Source of the DNA: an uncultured Bacteroidales bacterium
GTDB lineage: Bacteria > Bacteroidota > Bacteroidia > Bacteroidales > F082
Length of the DNA stretch: 64,000 nt
Assembly: GCA_905234765.1 (NCBI GenBank)
Contig: CAJOIF010000010.1
Location: 1 to 64,000, forward strand
Reading direction: 5' to 3'
Positions within the stretch are counted from its first letter, which is position 1. Every line of letters starts with the position of its first letter. Position numbers and translations under genes: made by a program. Of the stretch, positions 18,810 to 27,619 are shown piece by piece. Under the pieces are notes generated by a model, which was not told the origin of the DNA, made no database searches, and worked only from the letters and a program-made list of their open reading frames with translations.

Positions 18810-19313
18810 ATGAAGAAAGTATTTTTAACCTTAGTTCTTGCCTTCGCAGGCATTTTCGCAGCCAACGCACAAGTTTGGATTGGTGGTTCGACCAACGCTA
18901 CCATCAACGACAATGTCATCAATTTCACCGTAGCTCCTGAAATCGGTTACAGCTTCACCAACTCACATTGGACAATCGCTACCGGTGCCAATTACACTTT
19001 TGACAAATTAGGCAGTAAAGATGCCACTCACGGGCTGCTTCTTTCCCCTTATGTCCGTTACAGCATCTGCAACATCGAGAAATTCGCCTTGTTTATGGAC
19101 TTGACTGGTGATTTCGACGTGTTAAGTGATGAATTTGGTTACAGAGTTGGTCTCCAACCCGGCATTGCTTGGATGGCCACCAAACATTGGACGGCTGCCT
19201 TCCGTTTCGGTTTCATCGGCTATAACAAGTGTGCCCACTATGGCGCTGAAGGCTTCCGTTTGGATTATCTCGGCACCACTGGTCCTACTTTCGGATTGTA
19301 CTACAACTTCTAA
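18810..19313 (+). CDS. Small outer-membrane beta-barrel protein, copy 1
   Basis: A 167-residue protein with a clean Sec signal (cleavage after the alanine of ANAQ near residue 20). Alternating beta-strand segments rich in Tyr, Phe and Gly follow, ending in an aromatic C-terminal strand (FGLYYNF), as in small outer-membrane barrels. It shares obvious similarity with the next gene in the signal peptide and in QVWIGGSTNATIN, so the two are tandem paralogues. A strong terminator follows. Function unknown. Confidence 0.75.
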   Translation: MKKVFLTLVLAFAGIFAANAQVWIGGSTNATINDNVINFTVAPEIGYSFTNSHWTIATGANYTFDKLGSKDATHGLLLSPYVRYSICNIEKFALFMDLTGDFDVLSDEFGYRVGLQPGIAWMATKHWTAAFRFGFIGYNKCAHYGAEGFRLDYLGTTGPTFGLYYNF

Positions 19314-19332
19314 AGCATAGAAGTTTACAGAG

Positions 19333-19359
19333 AAAAAGCCACCTTCGGGTGGCTTTTTT
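19333..19359 (+). terminator. Rho-independent terminator
   Basis: AAAAAGCCACC and GGTGGCTTTTT form a perfect 11-bp stem around a TTCG tetraloop with a T run, between the two barrel genes; the second therefore has its own promoter. Confidence 0.9.
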
Positions 19360-19375
19360 GTTATGGAATAATTAC

Positions 19376-19383
19376 TACCTTTG
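19376..19383 (+). promoter_or_regulatory. -7 promoter element for barrel copy 2
   Basis: TACCTTTG followed by CCGC, 23 nt upstream of the ATG at 19407 and just after the preceding terminator. Confidence 0.65.
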
Positions 19384-19406
19384 CCGCATCAAAGCCTTAA
19401 CCCAAT

Positions 19407-19916
19407 ATGAAGAAACTGCTTTTTACATTAGTCTTTGTTTTTATCGGCATTTTCACGGCCGAAGCCCAAGTTTGGCTTGGTGGTTCGGTCAATGCGACCA
19501 TCAATAAGGATTTCAAGACCTTCGCCGTTGCGCCTGACGTGGGATACAGCATTCCCAACACGTCTTTCTCCATCGCCTGTGCAATTGAATACGGCGGAAC
19601 CATTCAAAAAGGCGAAGATTACATCCATTCGCTGACGGTCTCCCCTTATTTTCGTTACGACATTTATACCCTTGAAGAACGCTTTTCACTATTCGTTGAC
19701 CTTGCCTCTGACATTGACGCATTGGAATCCAATTTCTTTGACATCGGATTGAGTCCAGGCGTTTCTTTCGACATCACAGAGCACTGGTCGGCAGAATTCA
19801 GCTATGGGTTCTTAGGTTATGAATGGGAAAGAAATCCAGGCGACAAGACCGATCATCGTTTTGTGCTGGATTTTGCGGCCGCCGCAGCCTCTTTTGGAAT
19901 TAGTTACTTCTTCTGA
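19407..19916 (+). CDS. Small outer-membrane beta-barrel protein, copy 2
   Basis: A 169-residue paralogue of the preceding gene: signal peptide ending AEAQ, then VWLGGSVNATIN and VAPDVGYS at the same positions, and a C-terminal aromatic strand SFGISYFF. It differs enough that the duplication is old. Its 3' end overlaps the convergent glgB by 13 nt, so no terminator lies between them. Function unknown. Confidence 0.75.
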   Translation: MKKLLFTLVFVFIGIFTAEAQVWLGGSVNATINKDFKTFAVAPDVGYSIPNTSFSIACAIEYGGTIQKGEDYIHSLTVSPYFRYDIYTLEERFSLFVDLASDIDALESNFFDIGLSPGVSFDITEHWSAEFSYGFLGYEWERNPGDKTDHRFVLDFAAAAASFGISYFF

Positions 19917-21901
19917 TACACCGTCGCCACGCGGCTGACGTTGTAAACCTTCATCGTGATAACGTCACCTTTCCTTTCTGAGGGGAACTTCACACTCGCA
20001 TCGATGTTGCCAAAGCCACCGAAAGTCTTGTCGTCAGTAGTGAGAACAATTTGATAATCCCCCGTTTGCCTAACAGGAATCTCGTAATCGGGAATGGAAT
20101 GTGGTCCCCAATTGAAGACGAAAATCAGGTTGCCGCGTTCGTAAACGACGGTTTTGTTCGTCTCGTCGGCCAACAACAGCCACGCAGGAAGGGCATTCAT
20201 GACGACATGGCTTTTCACAAAGTCAAGCATAGCTTTGTCGAAGTCGCCCATAAAGTGATATTTAAGGTTGGGATTGTCCACCAACGACCACTGTCGGCGG
20301 GCATATTGGTAACTCCAGCCGTTGTCAAGACGCGGAAAATCAATCCACTCGGGATGACCGAACTCGTTGCCCATGAAGTTGAGCCAAGCCTCACCGCCCA
20401 AGGTGAGCGTGAAAAGACGTATCATCTTGTGCAAGGCAATGCCACGATCGACAGTTATGGAAGGCGTGTCCGTGCTCATGACATAGTACATCTCCTTGTC
20501 CATCAAGCGGAAAGCGATGGTTTTGTCACCCACGAGAGCTTGGTCGTGCGACTCGGCATAGGCTACCGTTTTGGTCTGTGGCAGGTGGTTGGTCATGGTG
20601 TAGAAGAAATTGCTCATGTTCCACTGCTCCTCTGGCTGGTCCTTCAACACCTTGATCCAAAAGTCAGGCAGACCCATTCCAAGACGATAGTCGAAGCCTA
20701 TGCCGCCATCGGCAATCGGGTTACAGAGACCTGCCATGCCGCTGACATCCTCCGCAATGGTGATGGCATGAGGATTCAACTCGTGGCACAACGTATTGGC
20801 CAATTGCAAATAAGTGACTGCGTCGGCATCCACATTCTCATTGAAGTATTTCTCGGGCGCATCGAAGGTCGTCCCAATGCCATGGTCAAGATAGAGCATC
20901 GAGGTCACACCGTCGAAACGGAAGCCGTCGAAGCGGAACTCTTCCAACCAATAGCGTACATTGGAGAGCAGGAATTGTAGCGTCTCCTCCTTGCCGTAGT
21001 TGAAGAGTTTTGAGTCCCAAAGGTTATGGTTGCCGCGTTCGCCCGCATGAAGGTATTGACTATCTGAGCCATCGAACAAATTGATGCCTTCTCGGATGTT
21101 CTTCACCGTGTGGGAATGCACCAAGTCCATAATGACCAGCAGACCCATACCATGCGCCGTGTCAATCAGTTCCTTCAGCTCCTCAGGCGTACCGAAACGC
21201 GAGCTCGGAGCGAAGAAATTGGAGACATGATAGCCGAACGAGCCGTAATAGGGATGCTCCGCGATGGCCATCAGTTGGATGGCGTTGTAGCCGTCCGCCT
21301 TGATGCGCGGCAAGATGTTTTGGGTGAATTCTTTGTACGTCCCTACCCTTTCCTCCTCTTGCGCCATGCCGACGTGCGTTTCGTATATCAGTAGCGGCTC
21401 ATTTTTCAATTTCGGCGCGGCATGCTTATATATATAAGGTGTCGGCGGATTCCAAAACTGCCCGTCAAAATCCTTGCTGCCTTCGTCTTGAATCACCCGC
21501 CTGATATAGACTGGAATACGCTCATGCTCACCAATTTGCGACTGCACCAGCACCTTCAACTTGCTGCCATGAACGAGTCTGTCTTTAAACTCGCTATCAG
21601 GCAGGAAGATTTCCCACAGACCGTTGCCTGCCAGTTCCAAAGGATACTCATAACGATTCCAGCCGTTGAAGTCGCCCATCAGAGAGAGGTAATGCGCCGC
21701 CGGAGCCCATTCGCGATACCACCAGCCATGACGGCGTTTGTCGTAATTGAAGCCCAAAAACTGGTGCGCTGTGGCAAAGGTCTTGAGACTACCATAGCGA
21801 CTAACTATTCCGCGCAGCCGTTCTTCATAGCGGTTGTGGCGTTTCTCCACCGCCTTGCTGACGGGTTCGAGCCATGGGTCGTTTTGTACAAGAGGGAGCA
21901 T
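19904..21901 (-). CDS. glgB: 1,4-alpha-glucan branching enzyme
   Basis: GlgB makes alpha-1,6 branches in glycogen. The 665-residue protein has an N-terminal CBM48-like domain (WYREWAPAAHYLSLMGDFNGW) and a GH13 barrel. Catalytic-site motifs are DGFRFDGVTSML (nucleophile Asp), ITIAEDVSGM (acid Glu) and ESHDQALVG (third Asp), and the C-terminal beta domain ends in NVSRVATVYQKK. The size fits the eukaryote-like subgroup used by many Bacteroidales. Its promoter is at 21922. It converges on and slightly overlaps the barrel gene. Confidence 0.93.
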   Translation of the reverse strand: MLPLVQNDPWLEPVSKAVEKRHNRYEERLRGIVSRYGSLKTFATAHQFLGFNYDKRRHGWWYREWAPAAHYLSLMGDFNGWNRYEYPLELAGNGLWEIFLPDSEFKDRLVHGSKLKVLVQSQIGEHERIPVYIRRVIQDEGSKDFDGQFWNPPTPYIYKHAAPKLKNEPLLIYETHVGMAQEEERVGTYKEFTQNILPRIKADGYNAIQLMAIAEHPYYGSFGYHVSNFFAPSSRFGTPEELKELIDTAHGMGLLVIMDLVHSHTVKNIREGINLFDGSDSQYLHAGERGNHNLWDSKLFNYGKEETLQFLLSNVRYWLEEFRFDGFRFDGVTSMLYLDHGIGTTFDAPEKYFNENVDADAVTYLQLANTLCHELNPHAITIAEDVSGMAGLCNPIADGGIGFDYRLGMGLPDFWIKVLKDQPEEQWNMSNFFYTMTNHLPQTKTVAYAESHDQALVGDKTIAFRLMDKEMYYVMSTDTPSITVDRGIALHKMIRLFTLTLGGEAWLNFMGNEFGHPEWIDFPRLDNGWSYQYARRQWSLVDNPNLKYHFMGDFDKAMLDFVKSHVVMNALPAWLLLADETNKTVVYERGNLIFVFNWGPHSIPDYEIPVRQTGDYQIVLTTDDKTFGGFGNIDASVKFPSERKGDVITMKVYNVSRVATVYQKK

Positions 21902-21921
21902 GACATAACTATATTTCTTCG

Positions 21922-21929
21922 CAAAAGTA
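21922..21929 (-). promoter_or_regulatory. -7 promoter element for glgB
   Basis: TACTTTTG on the minus strand, 20 nt upstream of the glgB ATG. Confidence 0.6.
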
Positions 21930-21969
21930 AAAAAAATATCTCGTTTACAACACTTTTGAAAAGATTCTC

Positions 21970-21977
21970 TATTTTTG
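21970..21977 (+). promoter_or_regulatory. -7 promoter element for the TraB-family gene
   Basis: TATTTTTG followed by CCCGC, 27 nt upstream of the ATG at 22005, divergent from the glgB promoter. Confidence 0.6.
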
Positions 21978-22004
21978 CCCGCAAAACCACAAAACTCATA
22001 AGAA

Positions 22005-22910
22005 ATGAGAAAAGTAATCTTCTTGGCAGTAGCTCTTATCGTCAGCTTCGCCTTTAATGCACAAGCACAAATCCTTTACCGTATTTCCGGCAAAGGTCTC
22101 GAATCGCCCAGCTATATTGTGGGCACTTACCACTTAGCTCCTGCATCGTTTGCCGACAGCATTCCAGGTATGAGCCAAGCTATTGAGCAAACCAATCAGG
22201 TTTGCGGTGAGTTGGACATGATGGATGCCTTCAAACCTGAAAACACTGCACGCTTGTTACAATCGCAGATGCTTCCAGAAGGTGTCACCTTGTCGTCGCT
22301 GCTCACCGACGAACAACTTTCACGGCTCAACGCTTTACTGCTCGAGGTATTGGGCACGAATCTCGAAGACGAGGCTTATGCCGCTCAAGTAGAAAAGATA
22401 AAACCCGTTGCCCTCTCCACCACCCTATCGCTGGCATCTTACATGAAGAAGACCCAGTCGTTCAACCCAATGGAGTTGCTTGACAATTACTTCCAAATGC
22501 TTGCCCTGCAAAGTGGCAAAAGTGTCAAAGGATTTGAGACCGTAGATTTCCAGATGGACGTACTCTATGGTTCAGATCTACCAAAGCAAGTGGAAGACCT
22601 CATGTGTTTGGTGGACCACTTTGAGGAGGCTTCGGAATTGGTCGGCCGCATCACCACTGCTTATTTTTCACAAAATCTCCAACAACTAGAAGCTCTATTA
22701 GAGGAAGAGATGGAAGGAGAATGCGGTGGCTCTCCTGAAGACGAAGCCGCCTTGCTCGACAACCGCAACCTCAACTGGATCAAAATGATGCCCGACATGA
22801 TGGCTGAAAAGCCGACTCTCTTCGTCGTCGGTGCAGGTCACCTCTGCGGCGAACAAGGTGTGCTGAAGCTACTTGAAGGATTAGGCTACACCGTCGAAGG
22901 AATCAAATAA
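22005..22910 (+). CDS. TraB/GumN family protein
   Basis: A 301-residue secreted protein with a signal peptide ending AQAQ near residue 22. The TraB/GumN family signature is visible at both ends: YIVGTYHLAPASF near residue 40 and LFVVGAGHLCGEQGVLKLLEGLGY at the C-terminus, with the conserved Gly-His pairs thought to form a metal-dependent hydrolase site. Bacterial members are periplasmic or lipid-anchored and mostly uncharacterised. It stands alone between divergent and convergent units. Confidence 0.85.
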   Translation: MRKVIFLAVALIVSFAFNAQAQILYRISGKGLESPSYIVGTYHLAPASFADSIPGMSQAIEQTNQVCGELDMMDAFKPENTARLLQSQMLPEGVTLSSLLTDEQLSRLNALLLEVLGTNLEDEAYAAQVEKIKPVALSTTLSLASYMKKTQSFNPMELLDNYFQMLALQSGKSVKGFETVDFQMDVLYGSDLPKQVEDLMCLVDHFEEASELVGRITTAYFSQNLQQLEALLEEEMEGECGGSPEDEAALLDNRNLNWIKMMPDMMAEKPTLFVVGAGHLCGEQGVLKLLEGLGYTVEGIK

Positions 22911-22969
22911 GGTTGTCCGCAACAGTTCAAGGGATTGCTCAATGCGAGAGGAAAACTCTGAAGCCTATA

Positions 22970-24127
22970 TCATAAACGTTTCAACCAAAGGCCGAGGAAG
23001 CGGTCATACACGATATAGCCTTCGGAGGTCTGATAGACCAAGTCCTTATCAACCAATACCGACAAGGCCGACTTGACACTGCTAGCACTGGGTAGTTCAA
23101 AGCGTTTGATAAACTCATTGCTTAATGGCTGCTCAACGACATCCGCATGGGCGATGGCTTTGAGCAGGCTGAACTGGTTGTCGGTCAAAAACGAGACGAG
23201 CATCTGATAGTGTGGAGCCAACGCATTGACATGAAACAGAATGGCTTCGACAGCCTGCTTGTCCGTTTCTACCTTTTTCCCCTGCTCGTACAACCGATTC
23301 AGGATGGCTTGAAGATACCAAGTATAGCCATCGAACCGCTGATAGATGTTATGGAACACCTGACGATCGAACGAGCCTTTCTTTGCCTCGAAGAATACTT
23401 TGGCAAACTCATAGTAAGACTCCTCTTGAAGCGACTCCAGATTCATCAATTGCGTACTCTGATAGAAAGGTCTGTTGGGGGCACAAAACATCTCTTCCAT
23501 CAAGTGCTTCTTACTTCCGGAGAAGACAAATTTCACATGGTGGATAAACTGGATATAGGAGCGCAGCATAGCCTCGGTGCCTTTCTCTGGATATTCAGTA
23601 ATTTGCTGAAACTCATCGATGGCCAGATACACAGGCTTGTTCAGGTCGTTAAGATGGGTGAAAATGCTCTTAAGCGTATATTCAGCCTGCACGGGTACCA
23701 CACTGACCGAAACGGTGGGCATCCCCGTCATCAAGTCGGGAGTAATCGTAGGCCGAAGTCCCTTGAAGAAATCCAACACCTTATTGGCAAACGACTTTTC
23801 TCTTTCCAATGCATCCTCAATAACCGCCCTACCCAACGTTTCGACAAACTCCTGTAGGTTTTTGGTGGAGAAAATGTCCACATAGATGCAAATCGCATCC
23901 TTATTTTCCCTCTTAATTTGATAAAAAACGTGGTTAATTAGCCCTGTTTTTCCTATTTTTCTTGGAGAAATTAGGGTGATATTGCGCCCATTATTGAGTG
24001 CAGAAATCATATTTTTTGTTTCTTCAGCACGGTCACAGAAATACTCCGGCCCCTCATATCCCTGATAAACAAACGGATTATCAAGTTGTTTTTGTTTTCC
24101 TTTTGCCATAACGCCCATGTTTTTCAT
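22970..24127 (-). CDS. AAA/STAND-type ATPase with C-terminal winged helix
   Basis: A 385-residue ATP-binding protein. Walker A reads SPRKIGKT (54-61) and Walker B LAIDEFQQ (Asp171-Glu172), followed by a sensor-like FVFSGSKKHLMEEMF. The C-terminal 80 residues look like a winged helix (SSVKSALSVLVDKDLVYQTSEGYIVYD). It belongs to the archaeal-ATPase-like group that is scattered and often strain-specific in Bacteroidota. Starts at 24127, 24118 or 24109 are all possible; family members often begin with MAK, as at 24109. A tandem palindromic repeat lies over its promoter (24143-24170). Biological role unknown. Confidence 0.8.
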   Translation of the reverse strand: MKNMGVMAKGKQKQLDNPFVYQGYEGPEYFCDRAEETKNMISALNNGRNITLISPRKIGKTGLINHVFYQIKRENKDAICIYVDIFSTKNLQEFVETLGRAVIEDALEREKSFANKVLDFFKGLRPTITPDLMTGMPTVSVSVVPVQAEYTLKSIFTHLNDLNKPVYLAIDEFQQITEYPEKGTEAMLRSYIQFIHHVKFVFSGSKKHLMEEMFCAPNRPFYQSTQLMNLESLQEESYYEFAKVFFEAKKGSFDRQVFHNIYQRFDGYTWYLQAILNRLYEQGKKVETDKQAVEAILFHVNALAPHYQMLVSFLTDNQFSLLKAIAHADVVEQPLSNEFIKRFELPSASSVKSALSVLVDKDLVYQTSEGYIVYDRFLGLWLKRL

Positions 24128-24142
24128 TGCGAAAATCTTGTT

Positions 24143-24170
24143 ACGAACTTTTCGTAACGAACTTTTCGTA
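24143..24170. repeat. Tandem palindromic operator-like repeat
   Basis: Two perfect head-to-tail copies of the 14-mer ACGAACTTTTCGTA, followed by ACG. Each is itself an inverted repeat (TTACGAA-CTT-TTCGTAA at 24141-24157). They lie between the -7 element at 24174-24181 and the ATPase start codon, over the expected transcription start. A repressor site, possibly for the ATPase itself, is the simplest reading. Confidence 0.8.
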
Positions 24171-24173
24171 ACG

Positions 24174-24181
24174 CAAAAATA
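24174..24181 (-). promoter_or_regulatory. -7 promoter element of the ATPase gene
   Basis: TATTTTTG on the minus strand, immediately upstream of the palindromic repeat and 46 nt from the ATG at 24127. Confidence 0.6.
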
Positions 24182-24242
24182 GATATTTTTCCTTGATTCG
24201 TATATTTATTTCTGAAAAATTTTGCCAAATGGAATTTCTCTT

Positions 24243-25796
24243 TCAGAAAACAACATCCCCAGAATCCAAATCAATGATCTTAGTCTCCGAAGCCTCCAAA
24301 TGAATGGCATGGACCTCAGAGGCAAAGTCGTTCATATCAAACTCGTTGGCTTGGGTTCGGCCCATCAAAGCCAAGGCATCGTGCGGGATTTTTACCTCAA
24401 CATCACGTGTATCATTGCGGTTGAAATTCACGACAACCAATAAGCGCTCGGTTTCCGAATACCGCAAGAAAGCATACACAAACTGCGGGTCAAAGTTCAT
24501 GTACCACGGGTTGCACCACATTAGGTCGTAGAACTTTCCTTCACTGATGGCGGAATGCTCTTGCCTGAAATGCAATAGGTTACGATAATAACTGAACAAT
24601 TTCCTTTGCTTGTCGTCAAAGCCTCCTCCATCGAATTTGCCGCCATTCATCCACTTTTGATGCTCGGGCATGTGGCAGTAGTCGAAAATGGAAGTGCGCC
24701 CGTCATCGCCACTATAACCCACTGCACCTGAAGCCGTTTCGCCGCTTTCTTGGCCGTTGTAAACCATGAAAGGTCCTGTGTTCATCAAAGCGGAAAGCAC
24801 CACGGCGGGCAAAGCGGCAAAGGCTTCGCCCACGAATTGCGGCGAAGCCAGACGCTTCTCGTCGTGGTTCTCCATGAAACGCAGCATGTGGGCATCCATC
24901 TCGTCCAAGTCCTTCCACACCTGACTGATTTCTTTCGCCTCATGACCCTCGCAAAGTACGCGTTCCAATGTGTTGTATAAACCCACCTTGTCATAAAGGT
25001 AATCGAACCCTGCCTCAAGGAAGGGCTTGTAAAGTGCTGGCTGATAGATTTCTGCAATCATCAGGGGCTGGTAGTCTTTCCTCAAATACTCAATTACCCA
25101 TTGCCAAAACGCCACCGGCACCATCTCGGCCATATCCACGCGGAAACCATCAACATTTTTGCTACACCAAAAACGCAGAATGTCAAGCATCTTATCCCAT
25201 GTGTCATGGCAATCGTAGTTCAATTTTACTGTATCATACCAGTCGTTTATAGTCGGATTCGGCGCAAAGACGTTGTTGCCAGTGGCTTTGGCGGGAAACT
25301 CCTCGTAAGGATTTTGAACGCATAGATTCGCTTCGCTTCGCTCGGAATGACATGCATTCAACATCCTTGGCGATACAAACGCTTGGCCTTCGCAATAATA
25401 GAAATTGCAAGCATCGAAGCCTTTGTTCTGCCGCGCCAAGTGATTGGGAATGAAGTCGATAATCACTTTCATTCCATGCTGGTGGATGCGTTCAACCAGA
25501 TGCTCAAAGTCGGCCATTGTGCCTAAATCTGGGTCAATGGCACGATAATCCGTGACGGCGTAGGGCGAGCCCGCACGACCCTTGGTGATGTCAGGATGCG
25601 TTCCAACAGATTCGGAAGCATGTTCCAGGATGCCCGTCAGCCAGATATGGGTGAAGCCTAAGTCCTTGATGGCTACGAGGGCGATATCGTCAATGTCGTT
25701 GAAGGTGCCGCAGCCGTTCTCAGATTTGTTGCCGTTGAAAAGGAAGTTGGTTTTCTTGTTGCCAAACAACCGAGGAAAAAGTTGGTAGATGTTCAT
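24243..25796 (-). CDS. GH13 alpha-amylase family protein, with an in-frame repeat insertion
   Basis: A 517-residue cytoplasmic-type glycoside hydrolase family 13 enzyme; no signal peptide is visible. Site motifs are DFIPNHLAR, DGFRVDMAEM (nucleophile), IAEIYQPAL (acid) and FMENHDEKRL (third Asp). It presumably acts on alpha-glucans together with GlgB. Between VSP and NPYEEFPAK the protein carries a segment reading RMLNACHSERSEANLCVQ, which is a translated extragenic repeat (see the repeat at 25313). The rest is intact, so the insertion is probably tolerated in a loop. The start codon lies only 4 nt from the -7 element. Confidence 0.85.
   Translation of the reverse strand: MNIYQLFPRLFGNKKTNFLFNGNKSENGCGTFNDIDDIALVAIKDLGFTHIWLTGILEHASESVGTHPDITKGRAGSPYAVTDYRAIDPDLGTMADFEHLVERIHQHGMKVIIDFIPNHLARQNKGFDACNFYYCEGQAFVSPRMLNACHSERSEANLCVQNPYEEFPAKATGNNVFAPNPTINDWYDTVKLNYDCHDTWDKMLDILRFWCSKNVDGFRVDMAEMVPVAFWQWVIEYLRKDYQPLMIAEIYQPALYKPFLEAGFDYLYDKVGLYNTLERVLCEGHEAKEISQVWKDLDEMDAHMLRFMENHDEKRLASPQFVGEAFAALPAVVLSALMNTGPFMVYNGQESGETASGAVGYSGDDGRTSIFDYCHMPEHQKWMNGGKFDGGGFDDKQRKLFSYYRNLLHFRQEHSAISEGKFYDLMWCNPWYMNFDPQFVYAFLRYSETERLLVVVNFNRNDTRDVEVKIPHDALALMGRTQANEFDMNDFASEVHAIHLEASETKIIDLDSGDVVF
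25313..25370 (-). repeat. GTCATTCCGA-family repeat inserted in the amylase gene
   Basis: The core CATGTCATTCCGA (minus strand, 25342-25354) followed by GCGAAGCG-type units and ATCTATG is the same family as the intergenic copies at 36303 and 47051. Here it is read in frame as CHSERSEAN. The ends are estimated from where amylase similarity resumes. Confidence 0.7.
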
Positions 25797-25800
25797 ACGG

Positions 25801-25808
25801 CAAAATTA
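25801..25808 (-). promoter_or_regulatory. -7 promoter element of the GH13 gene
   Basis: TAATTTTG on the minus strand, separated from the ATG at 25796 by only CCGT. Transcription would start at or inside the start codon, implying a leaderless mRNA. Confidence 0.5.
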
Positions 25809-25848
25809 TGAAATTTTGTGCAATTCCCCAAATCAATAAAAAATGTAC

Positions 25849-25856
25849 TACCTTTG
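25849..25856 (+). promoter_or_regulatory. -7 promoter element of the fucosidase gene
   Basis: TACCTTTG followed by CGC, ending 6 nt before the ATG at 25863, so the fucosidase mRNA probably has almost no leader. Confidence 0.6.
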
Positions 25857-25862
25857 CGCATT

Positions 25863-27593
25863 ATGAAATCAAAGAAAATCCTCCTTTTCATCGCAGCGTT
25901 GCTGTTTTGCAACCTACTTTCCGCCCAAGTGCAACCCACATGGGAGTCCATCAACGAGCGCGGTTATCCGCAGTGGTTCTCCGATGCCAAACTGGGCATT
26001 TTTATCCATTGGGGCGTGTATTCCGTTCCCGCTTACGCCAATCTCGAAGGTTATGCCGAGTGGTACTATCGCGGCCTGATGACCAGCGACGACCGCAGGG
26101 CTTTCCAAGAGCGCAATTACGGCAAAGACTTCAAATACGAGGACTTTGCGCCAATGTGGAAAGCCGAACTTTGGAATCCCGACGAATGGGCCGAACTGTT
26201 CAAGAATTCTGGAGCAAAATATGTGCTTTTGGTCTCAAAGCACCACGACGGCTTCTGCCTTTGGCCGAGCCAGTATGCACCAGGATGGAACTCTGTTGAA
26301 ACTGGCCCGAACCGCGACATCTGCGGCGAACTGACCGAAGCCGTACGCAAACAAGGCCTCAAGATGGGCTTCTACTACTCCTTGCCCGAATGGACGAGTC
26401 CCATCCACCGCTGGTATGTGGACCCCGATGAGAACATCGGCACTTATGTGGACACACACATGATTCCGCAGTTCAAGGAACTCATCACACGCTACCAACC
26501 CACTATCCTTTTCACCGACGGCGAGTGGCGCAACAACTCGGAGCAATGGCACGCCACAGAGCTGATTTCATGGTACTACAATACCGTGGGCGAGGATGCC
26601 ATCGTCAACGACCGCTGGGGCGATGGACAACAGCACGGTTTCCGCACACCCGAATATAGCGCGGGCATCACGCTCACTAATAGGCCTTGGGCTGAATGTC
26701 GCGGATTGGGTCGTTCATTTGGCCTCAACCGTAACGAGCCTTTGGAAAACTACTTGACCTCCGACGAACTCATCCGACACTTCTGCATCCTCGTGGCGGC
26801 TGGCGGAGGTATGACGCTCAATGTAGGACCCGCCGCCGATGGCAAGATTCCGCTTTTACAACAAGAAAGACTGTTAGACCTCGGCAAGTGGTTAGAAATC
26901 AACGGAGAAGCGATTTATGGCACACGACCTTACAAGAAGTTTTACGAGATGAAACCCGTCAGCATTACGCGCACGGATGAAAAAATCGACTTCGACTGGA
27001 AACGCAACTCCCCTGCCCCCGCCATTAGTTGCGACCACTTCCAAACCCACTGGGAAGGTTATTTCGACTGTGGGGAAGGCACCTATACCTTTGAAATCCA
27101 AACCGACGATTACGCAAAACTCGTTATCGACGGACAAACCGTCATCGAAGACACGAAGAAATCGCCCACAGGCAAAATAAAACTCTCCGAAGGTCAGCAC
27201 AGCATTGAAGTGTTTTACGAGGAAGACGAACTGGAAGCCTCAATAACCTTGTACGTGTCGTCGAAACAAATGGAGAAACAAGTGGCGCAAGGCTTTTATA
27301 AAGCGGTATCCGCGCTACCCATAGAGGGTCTGATGGGTACCTACACCTGTGAGCAACCCAGTGTTTGCTACACGCAAGGCAACGATGCGCTCTATGCCAT
27401 CGCCTTGGAATATCCTGAAGACCAGTTGATTCTGAACCTCGACCAGCCTAATGACGATATGAAAGTCACGTTGTTAGGATGCCCCAAGACCTTACGATGG
27501 AAATACAGGGACGGCCAACTCATTATCGACACGAGCGGACTGAAATACAGCGACTTGAAGAGCACGGCGGCTTGGGTGTTTAAGATGAAATAA
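25863..27593 (+). CDS. GH29 alpha-L-fucosidase with PA14-like domain
   Basis: The ATG at 25863 gives 576 residues with a signal peptide ending LSAQ (residue 22). The GH29 barrel follows: WFSDAKLGIFIHWGVYSVPAY near residue 40, KHHDGFCLW near 127 and the nucleophile Asp219 in ILFTDGEW. Residues about 400-480 form a PA14-like domain (HWEGYFDCGEGTYTFEIQTDD through GQHSIEVFYEED), often a carbohydrate-binding or spacer module. Secretion to the periplasm or surface suggests release of fucose from host or plant glycans. Convergent with the next gene; both share the terminator at 27592. Confidence 0.92.
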   Translation: MKSKKILLFIAALLFCNLLSAQVQPTWESINERGYPQWFSDAKLGIFIHWGVYSVPAYANLEGYAEWYYRGLMTSDDRRAFQERNYGKDFKYEDFAPMWKAELWNPDEWAELFKNSGAKYVLLVSKHHDGFCLWPSQYAPGWNSVETGPNRDICGELTEAVRKQGLKMGFYYSLPEWTSPIHRWYVDPDENIGTYVDTHMIPQFKELITRYQPTILFTDGEWRNNSEQWHATELISWYYNTVGEDAIVNDRWGDGQQHGFRTPEYSAGITLTNRPWAECRGLGRSFGLNRNEPLENYLTSDELIRHFCILVAAGGGMTLNVGPAADGKIPLLQQERLLDLGKWLEINGEAIYGTRPYKKFYEMKPVSITRTDEKIDFDWKRNSPAPAISCDHFQTHWEGYFDCGEGTYTFEIQTDDYAKLVIDGQTVIEDTKKSPTGKIKLSEGQHSIEVFYEEDELEASITLYVSSKQMEKQVAQGFYKAVSALPIEGLMGTYTCEQPSVCYTQGNDALYAIALEYPEDQLILNLDQPNDDMKVTLLGCPKTLRWKYRDGQLIIDTSGLKYSDLKSTAAWVFKMK

Positions 27594-27617
27594 AAAAGCG
27601 GCAAATGCCGCTTTTTT
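27592..27617. terminator. Bidirectional terminator
   Basis: AAAAAAGCGGCA and TGCCGCTTTTTT form a perfect symmetrical stem between two convergent genes, with A and T runs on both sides. Confidence 0.92.
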
Positions 27618-27619
27618 AT

